Below, one piece after another: positions 1 to 7,777 of a stretch of DNA of 64,000 bases. The notes under the pieces are model-generated. The model saw only the letters and a list, made by a program, of their open reading frames with translations. It did no database searches and was not told the DNA's origin. Source of the DNA: Oscillospiraceae bacterium. Its GTDB lineage: Bacteria > Bacillota > Clostridia > Oscillospirales > Ruminococcaceae. Both the position numbers and the translations under genes were made by a program. The first letter of the stretch is position 1. Every line of letters starts with the position of its first letter. Location of the stretch: contig CAAGJI010000065.1 in the NCBI GenBank assembly GCA_900770195.1, positions 38,283 to 102,282 of the forward strand, read 5' to 3'.

Positions 1-1
1 T

Positions 2-367
2 AAAAAAGTTTTAATCGGCGATATTTGTTTGTATCTTTGTAAAATGAATTTTTCTGTTATGAATGAATATTCGGAAATTCCGTCAGTTTCAGGCGGAATA
101 TGCGTTACAAATAATGCTGTTAAATCGACTAAAATTACACTTGATGCGAAAATAATTATTGATGGTGACTTTGAAAATATTGTTTTGTCACTTGAAAATT
201 CAGTAAGAAATAAAACAAAATATGATATTTCAATTGGAAATCTGATTTTTTCAGACTCTCTTATTGTTCTTTTTAAATTTTCTGATTCAATTGAAAACGG
301 ATTTGCTTCAGTAACTTTATCTTTTATAACAAATAAAAAAATAAAAAAGGCAGGTGAAAGCGGGTGA
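2..367 (+). CDS. Hypothetical protein, 5' end cut by window (phage tail/baseplate-like context)
   Basis: I do not recognise this protein. The frame is open from base 2, so the gene probably starts before the window; a TTG at 29 and ATGs at 44 and 59 are possible internal starts. The visible part is about 120 residues, rich in beta-type alternation of Ile, Val and Phe, with no catalytic motif and no membrane segment. It overlaps the next gene by 4 bases (its last bases contain the ATG of the next), which implies translational coupling. The pair looks like adjacent phage tail or baseplate genes, but this rests on small size, beta-rich composition and tight packing, not on a recognised domain. 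Confidence 0.5.
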   Translation, partial: KKVLIGDICLYLCKMNFSVMNEYSEIPSVSGGICVTNNAVKSTKITLDAKIIIDGDFENIVLSLENSVRNKTKYDISIGNLIFSDSLIVLFKFSDSIENGFASVTLSFITNKKIKKAGESG

Positions 368-1143
368 GTGATACAGTTAAAATTGTTCTTGCAGATGAAA
401 ATAAAACAGAATATGTTTTCAGCAGGATTATATCTTTTAAATTTACTAAAAATATTTTTGTTCCATATACTTCATTTAATGCTGTTTTTTGCTGTGATGA
501 GATTTTTTTGAAAAGCGTTTCGTATGTTAAACTTTTAATAAATGATAATGAAATTCATATGGGTTTTATTGATACTTTAAAATCTTATGAAAAAAACGGC
601 TGTTTTTTTATTTCTCTTGTTTCAAAAAGCTTTACAGCAGTTATGCTTCAAAATTATCTTGCGGCAGGGCTTTATCCGGATATATCTTTTAATTCACTTA
701 TGGAAAATTATATATCTATGCCCTATGTTACACACGAAAATAATTCGGAAAAATCGGGATATATTTATGTTTCGGAAAATAAATCTTTCTGGGACAGCGT
801 TTGCAGTTTTGGTTATAAATCAAAGAAAAATATTCCATATATATCAGGCACAAATAAAGTAAATATTTCAATTCCAAAAAATCCTGAAATTATTGTTTTA
901 AAAACTGAAAATATAACTGAAAAAGGCAGAACATCTGACTACAGAGCGATTTTAAGCGATATTTATATGCAGGACGCAGCAGGAGAATATGGAAAGTATC
1001 ATCTTCACAGCGATAAAGCGGATACTTTAAACATTTCAAGAAGAATGAATATTTCTCTTGACAGACAGTTTTTGTATTCTCCTGATTCAGCACTTGTTTA
1101 CAGAATGCAGCAGTATTTTCAGAAAAAAAATTATTTTATGTAA
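364..1143 (+). CDS. Phage tail/baseplate-like protein, apparently truncated by a frameshift
   Basis: The frame encodes 259 residues starting MSDTVKIV and has the feel of a phage late-control or baseplate hub protein: beta-rich start, a GFIDTL segment near residue 63, and a central NKSFWDSV stretch. No hallmark motif settles the family. The frame stops at TAA 1141-1143, but the frame one base back (1131-1259) continues with sensible protein beginning LFYVKSAGFAKAELYD and ending GIFTLLYN. The switch lies just after a run of eight A residues at 1123-1130. Either the gene is a broken remnant, or it uses slippage at the A run, or the sequence lost one A. With the extension the product would be about 299 residues. 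Confidence 0.5.
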   Translation: MSDTVKIVLADENKTEYVFSRIISFKFTKNIFVPYTSFNAVFCCDEIFLKSVSYVKLLINDNEIHMGFIDTLKSYEKNGCFFISLVSKSFTAVMLQNYLAAGLYPDISFNSLMENYISMPYVTHENNSEKSGYIYVSENKSFWDSVCSFGYKSKKNIPYISGTNKVNISIPKNPEIIVLKTENITEKGRTSDYRAILSDIYMQDAAGEYGKYHLHSDKADTLNISRRMNISLDRQFLYSPDSALVYRMQQYFQKKNYFM

Positions 1144-1259
1144 AATCAGCAGGATTTGCAAAAGCTGAATTATATGATGTTTTGCAAGATGGAAATTCAA
1201 TTAAAGCAATTGAAATAATTGGCGATAAAAAGGGAATTTTTACTTTGCTTTATAATTAA
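1123..1259 (+). other. A8 run and -1 frame continuation of the phage-like gene
   Basis: The eight A residues at 1123-1130 are followed in the -1 frame by about 42 open codons ending at TAA 1257-1259, immediately before a terminator. The continuation has normal composition and no start codon of its own, so it looks like the natural C-terminus of the upstream gene. Confidence 0.55.
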
Positions 1260-1266
1260 ATAAAAT

Positions 1267-1295
1267 AAAAAATGCCGCATTAAGCGGCATTTTTT
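1267..1295. terminator. Bidirectional terminator between convergent genes
   Basis: A 12-bp perfect stem (AAAAAATGCCGC with its complement) has a 5-base loop and T-rich or A-rich arms, so it can end transcription from both sides. The TAA stop of spoVAC lies in the loop. Confidence 0.9.
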
Positions 1296-1726
1296 ATGAT
1301 ATAATAAATTATTCCGTAAATAACAGAAGATGCTGAACCATATAAAATAACAGGTCCTGCTATTTTGAATATCTGACAGCCTACACCCAAAATGAAACCT
1401 TCTGTTTTTGATTCAATTGCACAGGCTGAAATTCCATTTGCAAAACCTGTTACAGGTACAAGTGTTCCTGCACCTGCATATTTTGCAATTTTTTCATAAA
1501 TTCCAAGTCCTGTAAGCAAGGCACTTAAAAATATTAAAAAAATTGAAGTCCATGCAGAAGCTGTTTCAGGTTCAAATGAAAAATATTCAAGAATTTCTTT
1601 GAACCACTCGCCTATGAGGCATATAAATCCGCCAATTAAAAAAGCACAGGGAATTGTTTTGTATGTTTTTGTGGGCGGATTTGTTTTTTTTACCATAGAA
1701 TTGTATTCATTTTTGCTTAAATTCAA
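1280..1726 (-). CDS. spoVAC: Stage V sporulation protein AC (SpoVAC)
   Basis: SpoVAC is a small inner-membrane protein that forms a mechanosensitive channel used for dipicolinic acid traffic in spore-formers. The 148-residue product has the family length and four hydrophobic segments, with the typical GGFICLIGEW, GFANGISACAIESKTEG and GVGCQIFKIAGPVI stretches. I chose a TTG start at 1726 because AGGGTG lies six bases upstream; a GTG at 1735 would sit inside that Shine-Dalgarno. The usual partners spoVAD and spoVAE are not beside it: phage-like genes converge on its 3' end and a sugar epimerase diverges from its 5' end. Family assignment is firm; its role without partners is uncertain. Confidence 0.88.
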   Translation of the reverse strand: MNLSKNEYNSMVKKTNPPTKTYKTIPCAFLIGGFICLIGEWFKEILEYFSFEPETASAWTSIFLIFLSALLTGLGIYEKIAKYAGAGTLVPVTGFANGISACAIESKTEGFILGVGCQIFKIAGPVILYGSASSVIYGIIYYIIKNAA

Positions 1727-1808
1727 TATAATCACCCTGAATTAGTATGCTTATGATAATCTGAATTATTCTAAAATAAAAAAAATTGTGAAAAATTCCA
1801 AAAAACAC

Positions 1809-1837
1809 TTTACAAATCAAAAAAAATATGTTAAAAT
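1809..1837 (+). promoter_or_regulatory. Sigma-A promoter for the aldose epimerase gene
   Basis: TTTACA (1809-1814) and TAAAAT (1832-1837) are separated by 17 bp, followed by a GAAAGGA ribosome site just before the ATG at 1875. Confidence 0.7.
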
Positions 1838-1874
1838 GATAACAAAGCAAAATTTTTTGAAAGGACTGTAAAAA

Positions 1875-2885
1875 ATGAACAAAGCAAACCTTATGATATT
1901 CAACAAGATTAACTGTATCAAACTTAAAACCAAAAGATATGAAGCACTTATTGCTTATGAAATAGGTTCTAATGTGATACGTCTTGCAGACAAGGAAAAC
2001 GGAATTGAATTTTTCCGTTTCAGAGATGACGAAACAGCAGAAACAGTTATAAATTCTCCTGAAGTATGGGGACTTCCTACTCTTTATCTTCCAAACAGAT
2101 TCGCAGACGGAGTTCTTAAAACATCAGATGCAGTTTATCATCTGCCTCTAAATGAAAAAGCTCCTTATAATAACCATATCCACGGTTTTATTCATAAGAG
2201 AGTTCACGAAATAGTTGAATACAAAGCGGACGAAGAAAAGGCAGTTGCAAAAACAAGATATGTTTACGGAAAAAATGATCCGTTTTATGAATATCTTCCT
2301 ATAGATTTTGTTGCTGAATATACCTTTACTCTTTCAGATGAAAAAGGTCTTGAGTATAACGTTAAATTCACAAACAAATCAGATAAGCAGATGCCGATTT
2401 CTCTTGCAACGCATACAACAATAAATTCTCCTTTTGTTATAGGTTCAAAAGAGGGAAACAGCAGGATTCAGGTTCCTATCGGCAAAAAATGCATTCTTAA
2501 TGAAAGATGTCTGCCAACAGGCGAACTCAGAACTCCTGACAAATACGACAGACTTTATCTCGGCGGCAGTCAGTGTCCTGTTCTGCATAATATCGATAAC
2601 GATATGTATCAGGCAGAAGACCTTATGCTTAATAAAGAAAGATTTCACGGCGTTCTTATAACAGACGAGGAAAGCGGAAAGAAAATAGGCTATGAAGTTT
2701 CGGATAACTATAAATTCTGGATAATCTGGAACGACAAAGGCTTTAATAAATATTTTTGTCCTGAACCAATGACGGCAATGATAGATGCACCAAATCTTGA
2801 TATGCCGGCAGAAGTAACGGGTTACAGTGAAATAGCTCCTGAAGAAAGCTATACTGTTTCACAGCGTTTCTTCTCTATCTTGTAA
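1875..2885 (+). CDS. galM: Aldose 1-epimerase (galactose mutarotase family)
   Basis: This cytosolic enzyme interconverts alpha and beta anomers of aldoses, which helps channel sugars released by phosphorolysis or uptake. The 336 residues match the family length. Visible landmarks are NHIHGFIHKR near residue 95 (substrate-binding His), SLATHTTINSPF near residue 175 with the catalytic-acid His, and the Glu of FCPEPMTAMIDAPN near residue 295 in the position of the catalytic base. It has its own promoter and terminator, so it is monocistronic. The exact sugar cannot be read from sequence; closely related aldose-epimerase-like proteins act on phosphorylated hexoses. Confidence 0.82.
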   Translation: MNKANLMIFNKINCIKLKTKRYEALIAYEIGSNVIRLADKENGIEFFRFRDDETAETVINSPEVWGLPTLYLPNRFADGVLKTSDAVYHLPLNEKAPYNNHIHGFIHKRVHEIVEYKADEEKAVAKTRYVYGKNDPFYEYLPIDFVAEYTFTLSDEKGLEYNVKFTNKSDKQMPISLATHTTINSPFVIGSKEGNSRIQVPIGKKCILNERCLPTGELRTPDKYDRLYLGGSQCPVLHNIDNDMYQAEDLMLNKERFHGVLITDEESGKKIGYEVSDNYKFWIIWNDKGFNKYFCPEPMTAMIDAPNLDMPAEVTGYSEIAPEESYTVSQRFFSIL

Positions 2886-2904
2886 TTTTGGTTTTGAAGC
2901 AGAG

Positions 2905-2945
2905 GAGCAGCAATGACTGATCATCATTGCTGCTCTTCATTTTTA
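2905..2945 (+). terminator. Rho-independent terminator after the aldose epimerase
   Basis: A 12-bp stem (GAGCAGCAATGA and its complement) around a short loop is followed by TTCATTTTT. Confidence 0.85.
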
Positions 2946-3182
2946 ATTAGAATTAGAAATTAGAAATTGTGGTGTCAGCTATCGCTGACGTATTAAAAAA
3001 AAACCTCAGTCAAGCCTTCGGCTTGACAGCTCCCCTTTCAGGGGAGCCATAACAACAACTTTGCAAATCTAATTAAAAGACTCTCCTTTTAAGGAGAGGT
3101 GGCACAGCGTAGCTGTGACGGAAAGGTTTTAGATAAGTCGCTGTAAGGCGACACTTTAATTCCTCATTCCTCACTCCTAATT
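2946..3182. repeat. Dispersed palindromic repeat element, copy A (full-length type)
   Basis: This roughly 240-bp gap holds no gene. It begins with repeated TTAGAAATTAG-type units and ends with units of the form ATTCCTCATTCCTAA. Between them are five hairpins: GTCAGC/GCTGAC (2972-2990), CAAGCC/GGCTTG (3011-3025), GCTCCCC/GGGGAGC (3029-3047), CTCTCC/GGAGAG (3081-3098) and GTCGC/GCGAC (3138-3153). Related copies recur elsewhere in the window. Confidence 0.8.
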
Positions 3183-3184
3183 CC

Positions 3185-3895
3185 TCATTTTTGACACGCC
3201 GTTTCAAGTGCAATAAGCATCATATCTTTGAAAGATGTTTGTCTTTCTTCGGCGGTTGTTGATGTTCCTTTGAAAATATGGTCTGAAACAGTTGCAATGC
3301 AAAGAGCGGATTTATTAAGTCTTGCAGCATTCATATAGAGTGCGGCAGCTTCCATTTCAACTCCAAGAACTCCCATTTTAAGCCAGTTTTTCGAGGCTTC
3401 TTTGTCGTCATTATAAAATTTATCTGATGATAAAATATTTCCAACGTGATATTTTATTCCCATTTTTTCAGCGGTTTCTGCTGCTTTTCTCAAAAGGTCA
3501 AAAGATGCGACAGGTGCAAAAGTTCCGTTTAAATTATATTGTCCTGCATAGGCTGAATCTGTACACGCACCTTCTGCAAGTATAACATCACGAAGTTCAA
3601 CATTTTCAGCCATTCCGCCGATTGTCCCGACTCTTATTATTGAATCAACATCATATTCCGAAAACAATTCGTATGAATAAATTCCTATTGACGGCATACC
3701 CATTCCGCTTCCCTGAACGGATATTTTTTTGCCCTTGTAATATCCTGTATAGCCCAGCATATTTCTTACTGTGTTATAACATACAGCATTTTCAAGGAAA
3801 GTTTCAGCGATATATTTTGCTCTTAACGGATCGCCCGGCATAAGAACAACTTTTGCAATATCTCCTTTTCTTGCGTTGTTGTGAGGTGTAGGCAT
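3185..3895 (-). CDS. deoD: Purine-nucleoside phosphorylase, DeoD type
   Basis: DeoD cleaves purine (deoxy)ribonucleosides with phosphate to the base and (deoxy)ribose 1-phosphate, in cytosolic purine salvage. The 236-residue product is full length for the hexameric NP-I family. Visible motifs are MPGDPLRAKYIAE near residue 18 (phosphate site), VGTIGGM near residue 90, GVEMEAAALY near residue 178 (ribose-binding Met-Glu) and the SDH near residue 203 containing the catalytic Asp. GGAGG precedes the ATG. It starts 14 bases after the flippase gene on the same strand, so the two share a transcript, though they have no evident functional link. Confidence 0.95.
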   Translation of the reverse strand: MPTPHNNARKGDIAKVVLMPGDPLRAKYIAETFLENAVCYNTVRNMLGYTGYYKGKKISVQGSGMGMPSIGIYSYELFSEYDVDSIIRVGTIGGMAENVELRDVILAEGACTDSAYAGQYNLNGTFAPVASFDLLRKAAETAEKMGIKYHVGNILSSDKFYNDDKEASKNWLKMGVLGVEMEAAALYMNAARLNKSALCIATVSDHIFKGTSTTAEERQTSFKDMMLIALETACQK

Positions 3896-3909
3896 AATTT
3901 TTTCCTCCT

Positions 3910-5328
3910 TTATTTTTTAAGTATTTTTTTAACTGTAAGCAGTATATCTTTAAAATTGAAAATTATCATAAATGCATATATAACAGCCGATGCAGGTATT
4001 CTGTATTCAAGAGAATTTATCTGCATAAGACTAAGTGCAAACAAACAGACAAGATTTACTGTAAATCTGAAATGGCTGACTTTGAAATATATCAGCTTTC
4101 TTGAATCGTAAATTCTTATGAGGTAGCATATAAAGTAACTTGCAAATGTTGCAATTACTGCACCCATTATACCGAATTTTAAAATTAAGAAATAGTTAAG
4201 CACGATATTGACAACAGCCGCCACGAGAGCCGTCCAGAAGGAGTGTGACGTCTTTTGCGTTGCAGAGTAAATACTACTCAGGAATTGGTTGAAACACATC
4301 ATAAGAACCGCTATAACGAGTACAGGGGTATATATATATGCTGTGTTGTAGCCGTCAAATGTTTTTGTATCAATTATTATATCTGAAAGAAGTCTTACGA
4401 ACACAATTAAAAATCCGCTTGCAATAAACATCATAGACTGATAGGCTGAAAAAATCTGCTGATAGAATTTGCCTTTGTCGGCGGATTTATTTTCCATAAT
4501 TGCGGACATATTCCAAGCCTGAAAGAAAATGGTCGAAATAGTTGAAACAAGATTCGGAATTTTTGAAGATGCACCATAAATACCTGCGGCATCTTCACCT
4601 GTAAGTCCTTCAGGACCGTGCATATATCTTATAAATAAACGGTCTGAAAATCCTGTTACAATCCATAAAACCTGAGTTGGAATAAGTGGAACTGAAAATT
4701 TCAGCATTATTTTTGCAATATTTTTATTGAAATGTTTAGGTGAAAACCATTTCACAAGACGTGCGGCAAACCAGAGAAAAACGGCACTTGTAAAATCAGA
4801 TAAAACAACTGAAATCATAAAGCCTGTAACTCCAAGCTGCATTTTTACAATAAAAATTATATTGAAAATAAAAAGTGTCAGCGTTGCAAGTATTCCGTCA
4901 AATGCGAAAAGTTTAACCATTCCCCTTGCCCTTACAAATTGTGCAAAAAGCATATGCAGGCACGAGGCGGCTATGTACATAAGAAGAAGTATTTCATAAC
5001 CCTCTGTATAGGGGAGAATGTAGATTACAGGCGTTAAAAGAAGCAATACGCCAAGCCCGAAAAGTTCAATTATACAGGCAGTTGAGAAAACTTCCTTATT
5101 GTCATAATCCTCATCAAGTCCGTATCTTATAACAGCTTCTGTAATTGTGAACGAAACAAGCGGTATAAGAAAATTTGCGGTTATTTCAAGAAGTTCTTTT
5201 GTTGAATAATCTCCGGTATTGATATTTCCTGTGTAAAGTCTTGTCAGGAGTATCAGAAGAATTTTTGAACCAAAAGAACCTATTGCAAATATAAGAGTAT
5301 TTGCGGCAAGTTTTTTGTATCTGTTCAT
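3910..5328 (-). CDS. Polysaccharide flippase (Wzx/MATE-like, MOP superfamily)
   Basis: This integral membrane protein of 472 residues has about 12-14 hydrophobic segments spread evenly along its length. It opens with KLAANTLIFAIGSFGSKIL, the N-terminal signature of polysaccharide biosynthesis exporters, which flip lipid-linked oligosaccharides across the membrane. Other family features are the AGIYGASSKIPN region near residue 255 and NYFLILKFGIMGAVIATF near residue 385. No glycosyltransferase genes lie nearby, so the substrate is unknown. It has its own promoter upstream and is followed by deoD. Confidence 0.82.
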   Translation of the reverse strand: MNRYKKLAANTLIFAIGSFGSKILLILLTRLYTGNINTGDYSTKELLEITANFLIPLVSFTITEAVIRYGLDEDYDNKEVFSTACIIELFGLGVLLLLTPVIYILPYTEGYEILLLMYIAASCLHMLFAQFVRARGMVKLFAFDGILATLTLFIFNIIFIVKMQLGVTGFMISVVLSDFTSAVFLWFAARLVKWFSPKHFNKNIAKIMLKFSVPLIPTQVLWIVTGFSDRLFIRYMHGPEGLTGEDAAGIYGASSKIPNLVSTISTIFFQAWNMSAIMENKSADKGKFYQQIFSAYQSMMFIASGFLIVFVRLLSDIIIDTKTFDGYNTAYIYTPVLVIAVLMMCFNQFLSSIYSATQKTSHSFWTALVAAVVNIVLNYFLILKFGIMGAVIATFASYFICYLIRIYDSRKLIYFKVSHFRFTVNLVCLFALSLMQINSLEYRIPASAVIYAFMIIFNFKDILLTVKKILKK

Positions 5329-5364
5329 TTATAAATTTCCTTTTCTGAGTATATTCTGATATAT

Positions 5365-5393
5365 ATTATATCACAGCAGGAAAAAAAAGTAAA
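5365..5393 (-). promoter_or_regulatory. Promoter for the flippase-deoD transcript
   Basis: Read on the minus strand, TTTACT (5388-5393) and TATAAT (5365-5370) are 17 bp apart, about 40 bases before the flippase ATG. Confidence 0.75.
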
Positions 5394-5499
5394 GTGCAAA
5401 GAAAAATTTTAAATGCATAAAATGTTATAAAATGTATAAAAATATGCTATTTTAGATATTTAAAATTGTTCAGGTATACAAAGCTGAAAAAAATAAAAA

Positions 5500-5720
5500 A
5501 AAAACTGCAACGATTTGCCCTCCTCGATAGTATATGTAGTGAGAGGGAAAAGAAAGGACTTTGTTCTGAGCGGAAACCGCACGCCTTATGTGTTCATGAA
5601 GATGCCTGCATATATTTTGGAGAGAGGGTATATTTTTTTGGTGTCTTTTCATAAAAGCAGCGGAAAGAACAGGGTTCTTTCTCCCTTGAATTTTTTGGTT
5701 ATCACCCTAATTTACAAAAT
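5500..5720 (+). other. Possible structured RNA in the gap before the sigma factor gene
   Basis: This stretch is less AT-rich than its flanks and has no convincing gene. It shows nested complementarity: AGGGA and AAAGAA near 5540-5555 can pair with TTCTTT and TCCCT near 5685-5697. A local GCGG-AAA-CCGC hairpin lies near 5570-5582 and a GAAAGAAC/GGTTCTTTC hairpin near 5671-5690. The layout of a long helix with an open middle would fit a small regulatory RNA of about 160-190 nt. I cannot place it in a family. Confidence 0.25.
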
Positions 5721-5726
5721 AACTGT

Positions 5727-5755
5727 TGAAAATCATTTCTTTTTGTGATATAATT
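5727..5755 (+). promoter_or_regulatory. Promoter for the ECF sigma/anti-sigma pair
   Basis: TTGAAA and TATAAT lie 17 bp apart with TGA just before the -10, in the gap directly upstream of the sigma gene. Confidence 0.75.
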
Positions 5756-5796
5756 ATTAGCAATAATGCCTAAATATCGTGAAAGGAGTGATTGCT

Positions 5797-6300
5797 ATGT
5801 CTTTGAATAAATTGACAGAAGATGAATTTTCAGATATATACGAAAAAAATCTTAATTCAATTTATGTTCTGTGTTACAGCTATATGGGTAATAAGTCTGA
5901 TGCAGAAGATGCTGCACAGGAAACATTTATACGGCTTATAAAATATGGAAACAGATTTGAATCTGATGAACATATAAAAGCCTGGCTGATTGTTACGGCT
6001 ATGAATGTATGCAAAACTATGCTGAAACATTGGACAAAACAAAAAAGAGACGACAGCAGGGAAGTTATTGATATTCCTGATACAGTTTCAGAAAAAAATT
6101 ATGAGTTGATACAAAATATTCTTGAACTTCCCGAAAAATATAAAACTGTCATATATATGTATTATTATGAGGGATTTTCAACCTCTGAAATTTCAGATTT
6201 TCTGAAAATAAGCGAGTCATCCGTAAGATCGAGGCTTGCGAGAGGCAGAAATATTTTAAAGGAAGATATAACATTAAGCAATAAGGAGGTATATGAATGA
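5797..6300 (+). CDS. ECF-type RNA polymerase sigma factor
   Basis: This is a two-domain sigma-70 family factor of 167 residues. Region 2 spans about residues 10-80, with DAEDAAQETFIRLIKY matching the core-binding helix 2.2. Region 4 spans about residues 110-160, with LPEKYKTVIYMYYYEGFST and SESSVRSRLARGRN forming the helix-turn-helix that reads the -35 element. I start it at ATG 5797 because AAAGGAG lies seven bases upstream; the in-frame GTG at 5779 would overlap that site. The stop overlaps the ATG of the next gene, a membrane protein, in the usual sigma/anti-sigma arrangement. The signal it senses is not evident. Confidence 0.9.
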   Translation: MSLNKLTEDEFSDIYEKNLNSIYVLCYSYMGNKSDAEDAAQETFIRLIKYGNRFESDEHIKAWLIVTAMNVCKTMLKHWTKQKRDDSREVIDIPDTVSEKNYELIQNILELPEKYKTVIYMYYYEGFSTSEISDFLKISESSVRSRLARGRNILKEDITLSNKEVYE

Positions 6301-7433
6301 ATGATATAAAAAATGCTTTCAGCGAGCTTGAACCTGACAAGGAAACAGCAGACAGACTATACAACAAAATATTATCTTCATCATATGCACCTGCCTTTAA
6401 ATCTAAAAAGAAAAAAATATGGCTTACTAAAAAGAATGCAACCATAATTGCCTGTGCAGGAATACTTGTTGCAGGAACAATTGTAAGCACTTGTTCGGCT
6501 CTTGTCCTGAATGTCAATAAAAAACATATCAGCAAGCAGGAAACCACAACTGAAAGCACATATGAAGAGAGAAAAGAAAGTTCGGAAACATCAGAAAGCA
6601 CAGAAAAGATTGCGATGTCCTCTGAAAATGAAAAGATTGAAAATAACGAGGAGCAAACGGAAGCTCAGACGGAAACAAAAATTCCGCTTGAAACAGAAGT
6701 TTCAAAGAAAACAGAAAAAGTTACGGTAAATGGCAGAGATTATATTGTTGTAACATCAGAGCATGAAACAAAAAAAGATAATAAACTTCATGCATCAGAT
6801 AAAGATATTATTCCTGCTGTGACTGAAAAAACAGAGAAATCAACTGAAAAATCTACCGAAAAAGCAACTAAGAAAACAATTGAAAAGACAACAGTAAAAA
6901 CAACTCAGAAAATAGTCGAAAAAACTACAATTAAAACAACATCAGAACCTTCGAAGTCTGATATAGTTACATCACAACCTGAAAAAGTTGACATAATTTT
7001 TACAACTAAAACAACAGAAATAAAAACTGAAGTGCCGAAAACGTCAGATGTGACGGAAATAGAAACTGTTCCTGCTGAAACAACAGCTGTTTATGGTACA
7101 ACTGTTAACTGTACAAATGAAGAGGTTGTGCATACAACAGTAATAGTAACTACAAAAGTCGAAAATACAGCAGCTACAGCCGGTACAGAAAATACGTCAA
7201 CAGAAACAACGACAGTAGTTTCACCATGGAATTACACAATTGTGACGTACAACGGTCAGAATTACTATTTTGACGGAAATCAGACTACTTACGAAAACAT
7301 TCAGCATTATCTCGGACCATACAGGATATATAATCAGAATTTAAGGGATTATATAATAAAAGATACTTACTTCATTGATGATGATAATGTTGCAGTGGAA
7401 ATAAATTCAGTTTTATATATCTATTCAAGGTGA
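6297..7433 (+). CDS. Membrane anti-sigma-like protein with Thr/Glu/Lys-rich extracellular stalk
   Basis: The 378-residue product has a cytosolic N-terminus of about 45 residues, with an acidic helix ELEPDKETADRLYNKIL suited to sigma binding. One membrane segment follows at about residues 47-72. An outside region of some 230 residues is dominated by Thr, Glu and Lys (for example KTTEKSTEK-like repeats). A compact C-terminal domain of about 65 residues carries Tyr- and Asn-rich YNGQNYYFDGNQTTYEN. It overlaps the sigma gene by 4 bases. I see neither the zinc anti-sigma HXXXCXXC motif nor an RsgI-type domain. The role as sigma restrainer is inferred from gene order and topology. Confidence 0.65.
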   Translation: MNDIKNAFSELEPDKETADRLYNKILSSSYAPAFKSKKKKIWLTKKNATIIACAGILVAGTIVSTCSALVLNVNKKHISKQETTTESTYEERKESSETSESTEKIAMSSENEKIENNEEQTEAQTETKIPLETEVSKKTEKVTVNGRDYIVVTSEHETKKDNKLHASDKDIIPAVTEKTEKSTEKSTEKATKKTIEKTTVKTTQKIVEKTTIKTTSEPSKSDIVTSQPEKVDIIFTTKTTEIKTEVPKTSDVTEIETVPAETTAVYGTTVNCTNEEVVHTTVIVTTKVENTAATAGTENTSTETTTVVSPWNYTIVTYNGQNYYFDGNQTTYENIQHYLGPYRIYNQNLRDYIIKDTYFIDDDNVAVEINSVLYIYSR

Positions 7434-7442
7434 TTTACCTCC

Positions 7443-7476
7443 AAAGAAACAGCACACTTGTGTGCTGTTTCTTTTT
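7443..7476 (+). terminator. Terminator after the sigma/anti-sigma operon
   Basis: A 14-bp stem (AAAGAAACAGCACA and its complement) with a tiny loop is followed by a T run. Confidence 0.9.
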
Positions 7477-7739
7477 AATTAGGAAGCGGCATGCCGCCGC
7501 AGCCAAGTCACCCCACGATACTAAAAATGTAAGGGTAATTTTACGGTTAAAGCCACTTGCCAGGGGCGATTTTGTTTTATGCGTTTTCACCTCCCAGTCA
7601 GCATTTGCTGACAGCTCTCCTTAAAAGGTGAGCCTTTGTATGTTGTATAATTGAATTTGTTGAAAAAATCTCCTTTTAAGGAAAGGCTTTTAAATCTGTC
7701 AGCAAAGCTGACACCACAATTTCTCATTTCTCATTGAAT
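7476..7739. repeat. Dispersed palindromic repeat element, copy B (divergent, long)
   Basis: The roughly 300-bp gap between two convergent units has no gene. It contains a perfect GCGGCATGCCGC palindrome, a GTCAGCATTTGCTGAC hairpin, a CTCTCCTT/AAGGTGAG pair and a second TGTCAGC/GCTGACA hairpin. It ends with ATTTCTCATTTCTCATT, the same end type as copy A. The segment 7500-7600 has no counterpart in the other copies. Confidence 0.7.
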
Positions 7740-7777
7740 AAAAAAGTCCTCCTCAAAATGAGAAGAACTGTTTTCAA

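Noticed and set aside
2946..3182. CRISPR array
   Set aside because: Repeats are palindromic units of different sequence without regular spacers; no cas genes are in the window.
5466..5748. Overlapping 60-77 codon frames on both strands in the gap before the sigma gene
   Set aside because: No ribosome site and unlikely compositions; the signal there is base pairing, not coding.
7430..7624. A 64-codon frame after the anti-sigma-like gene
   Set aside because: It runs through a terminator hairpin and a repeat element and has no SD of its own.
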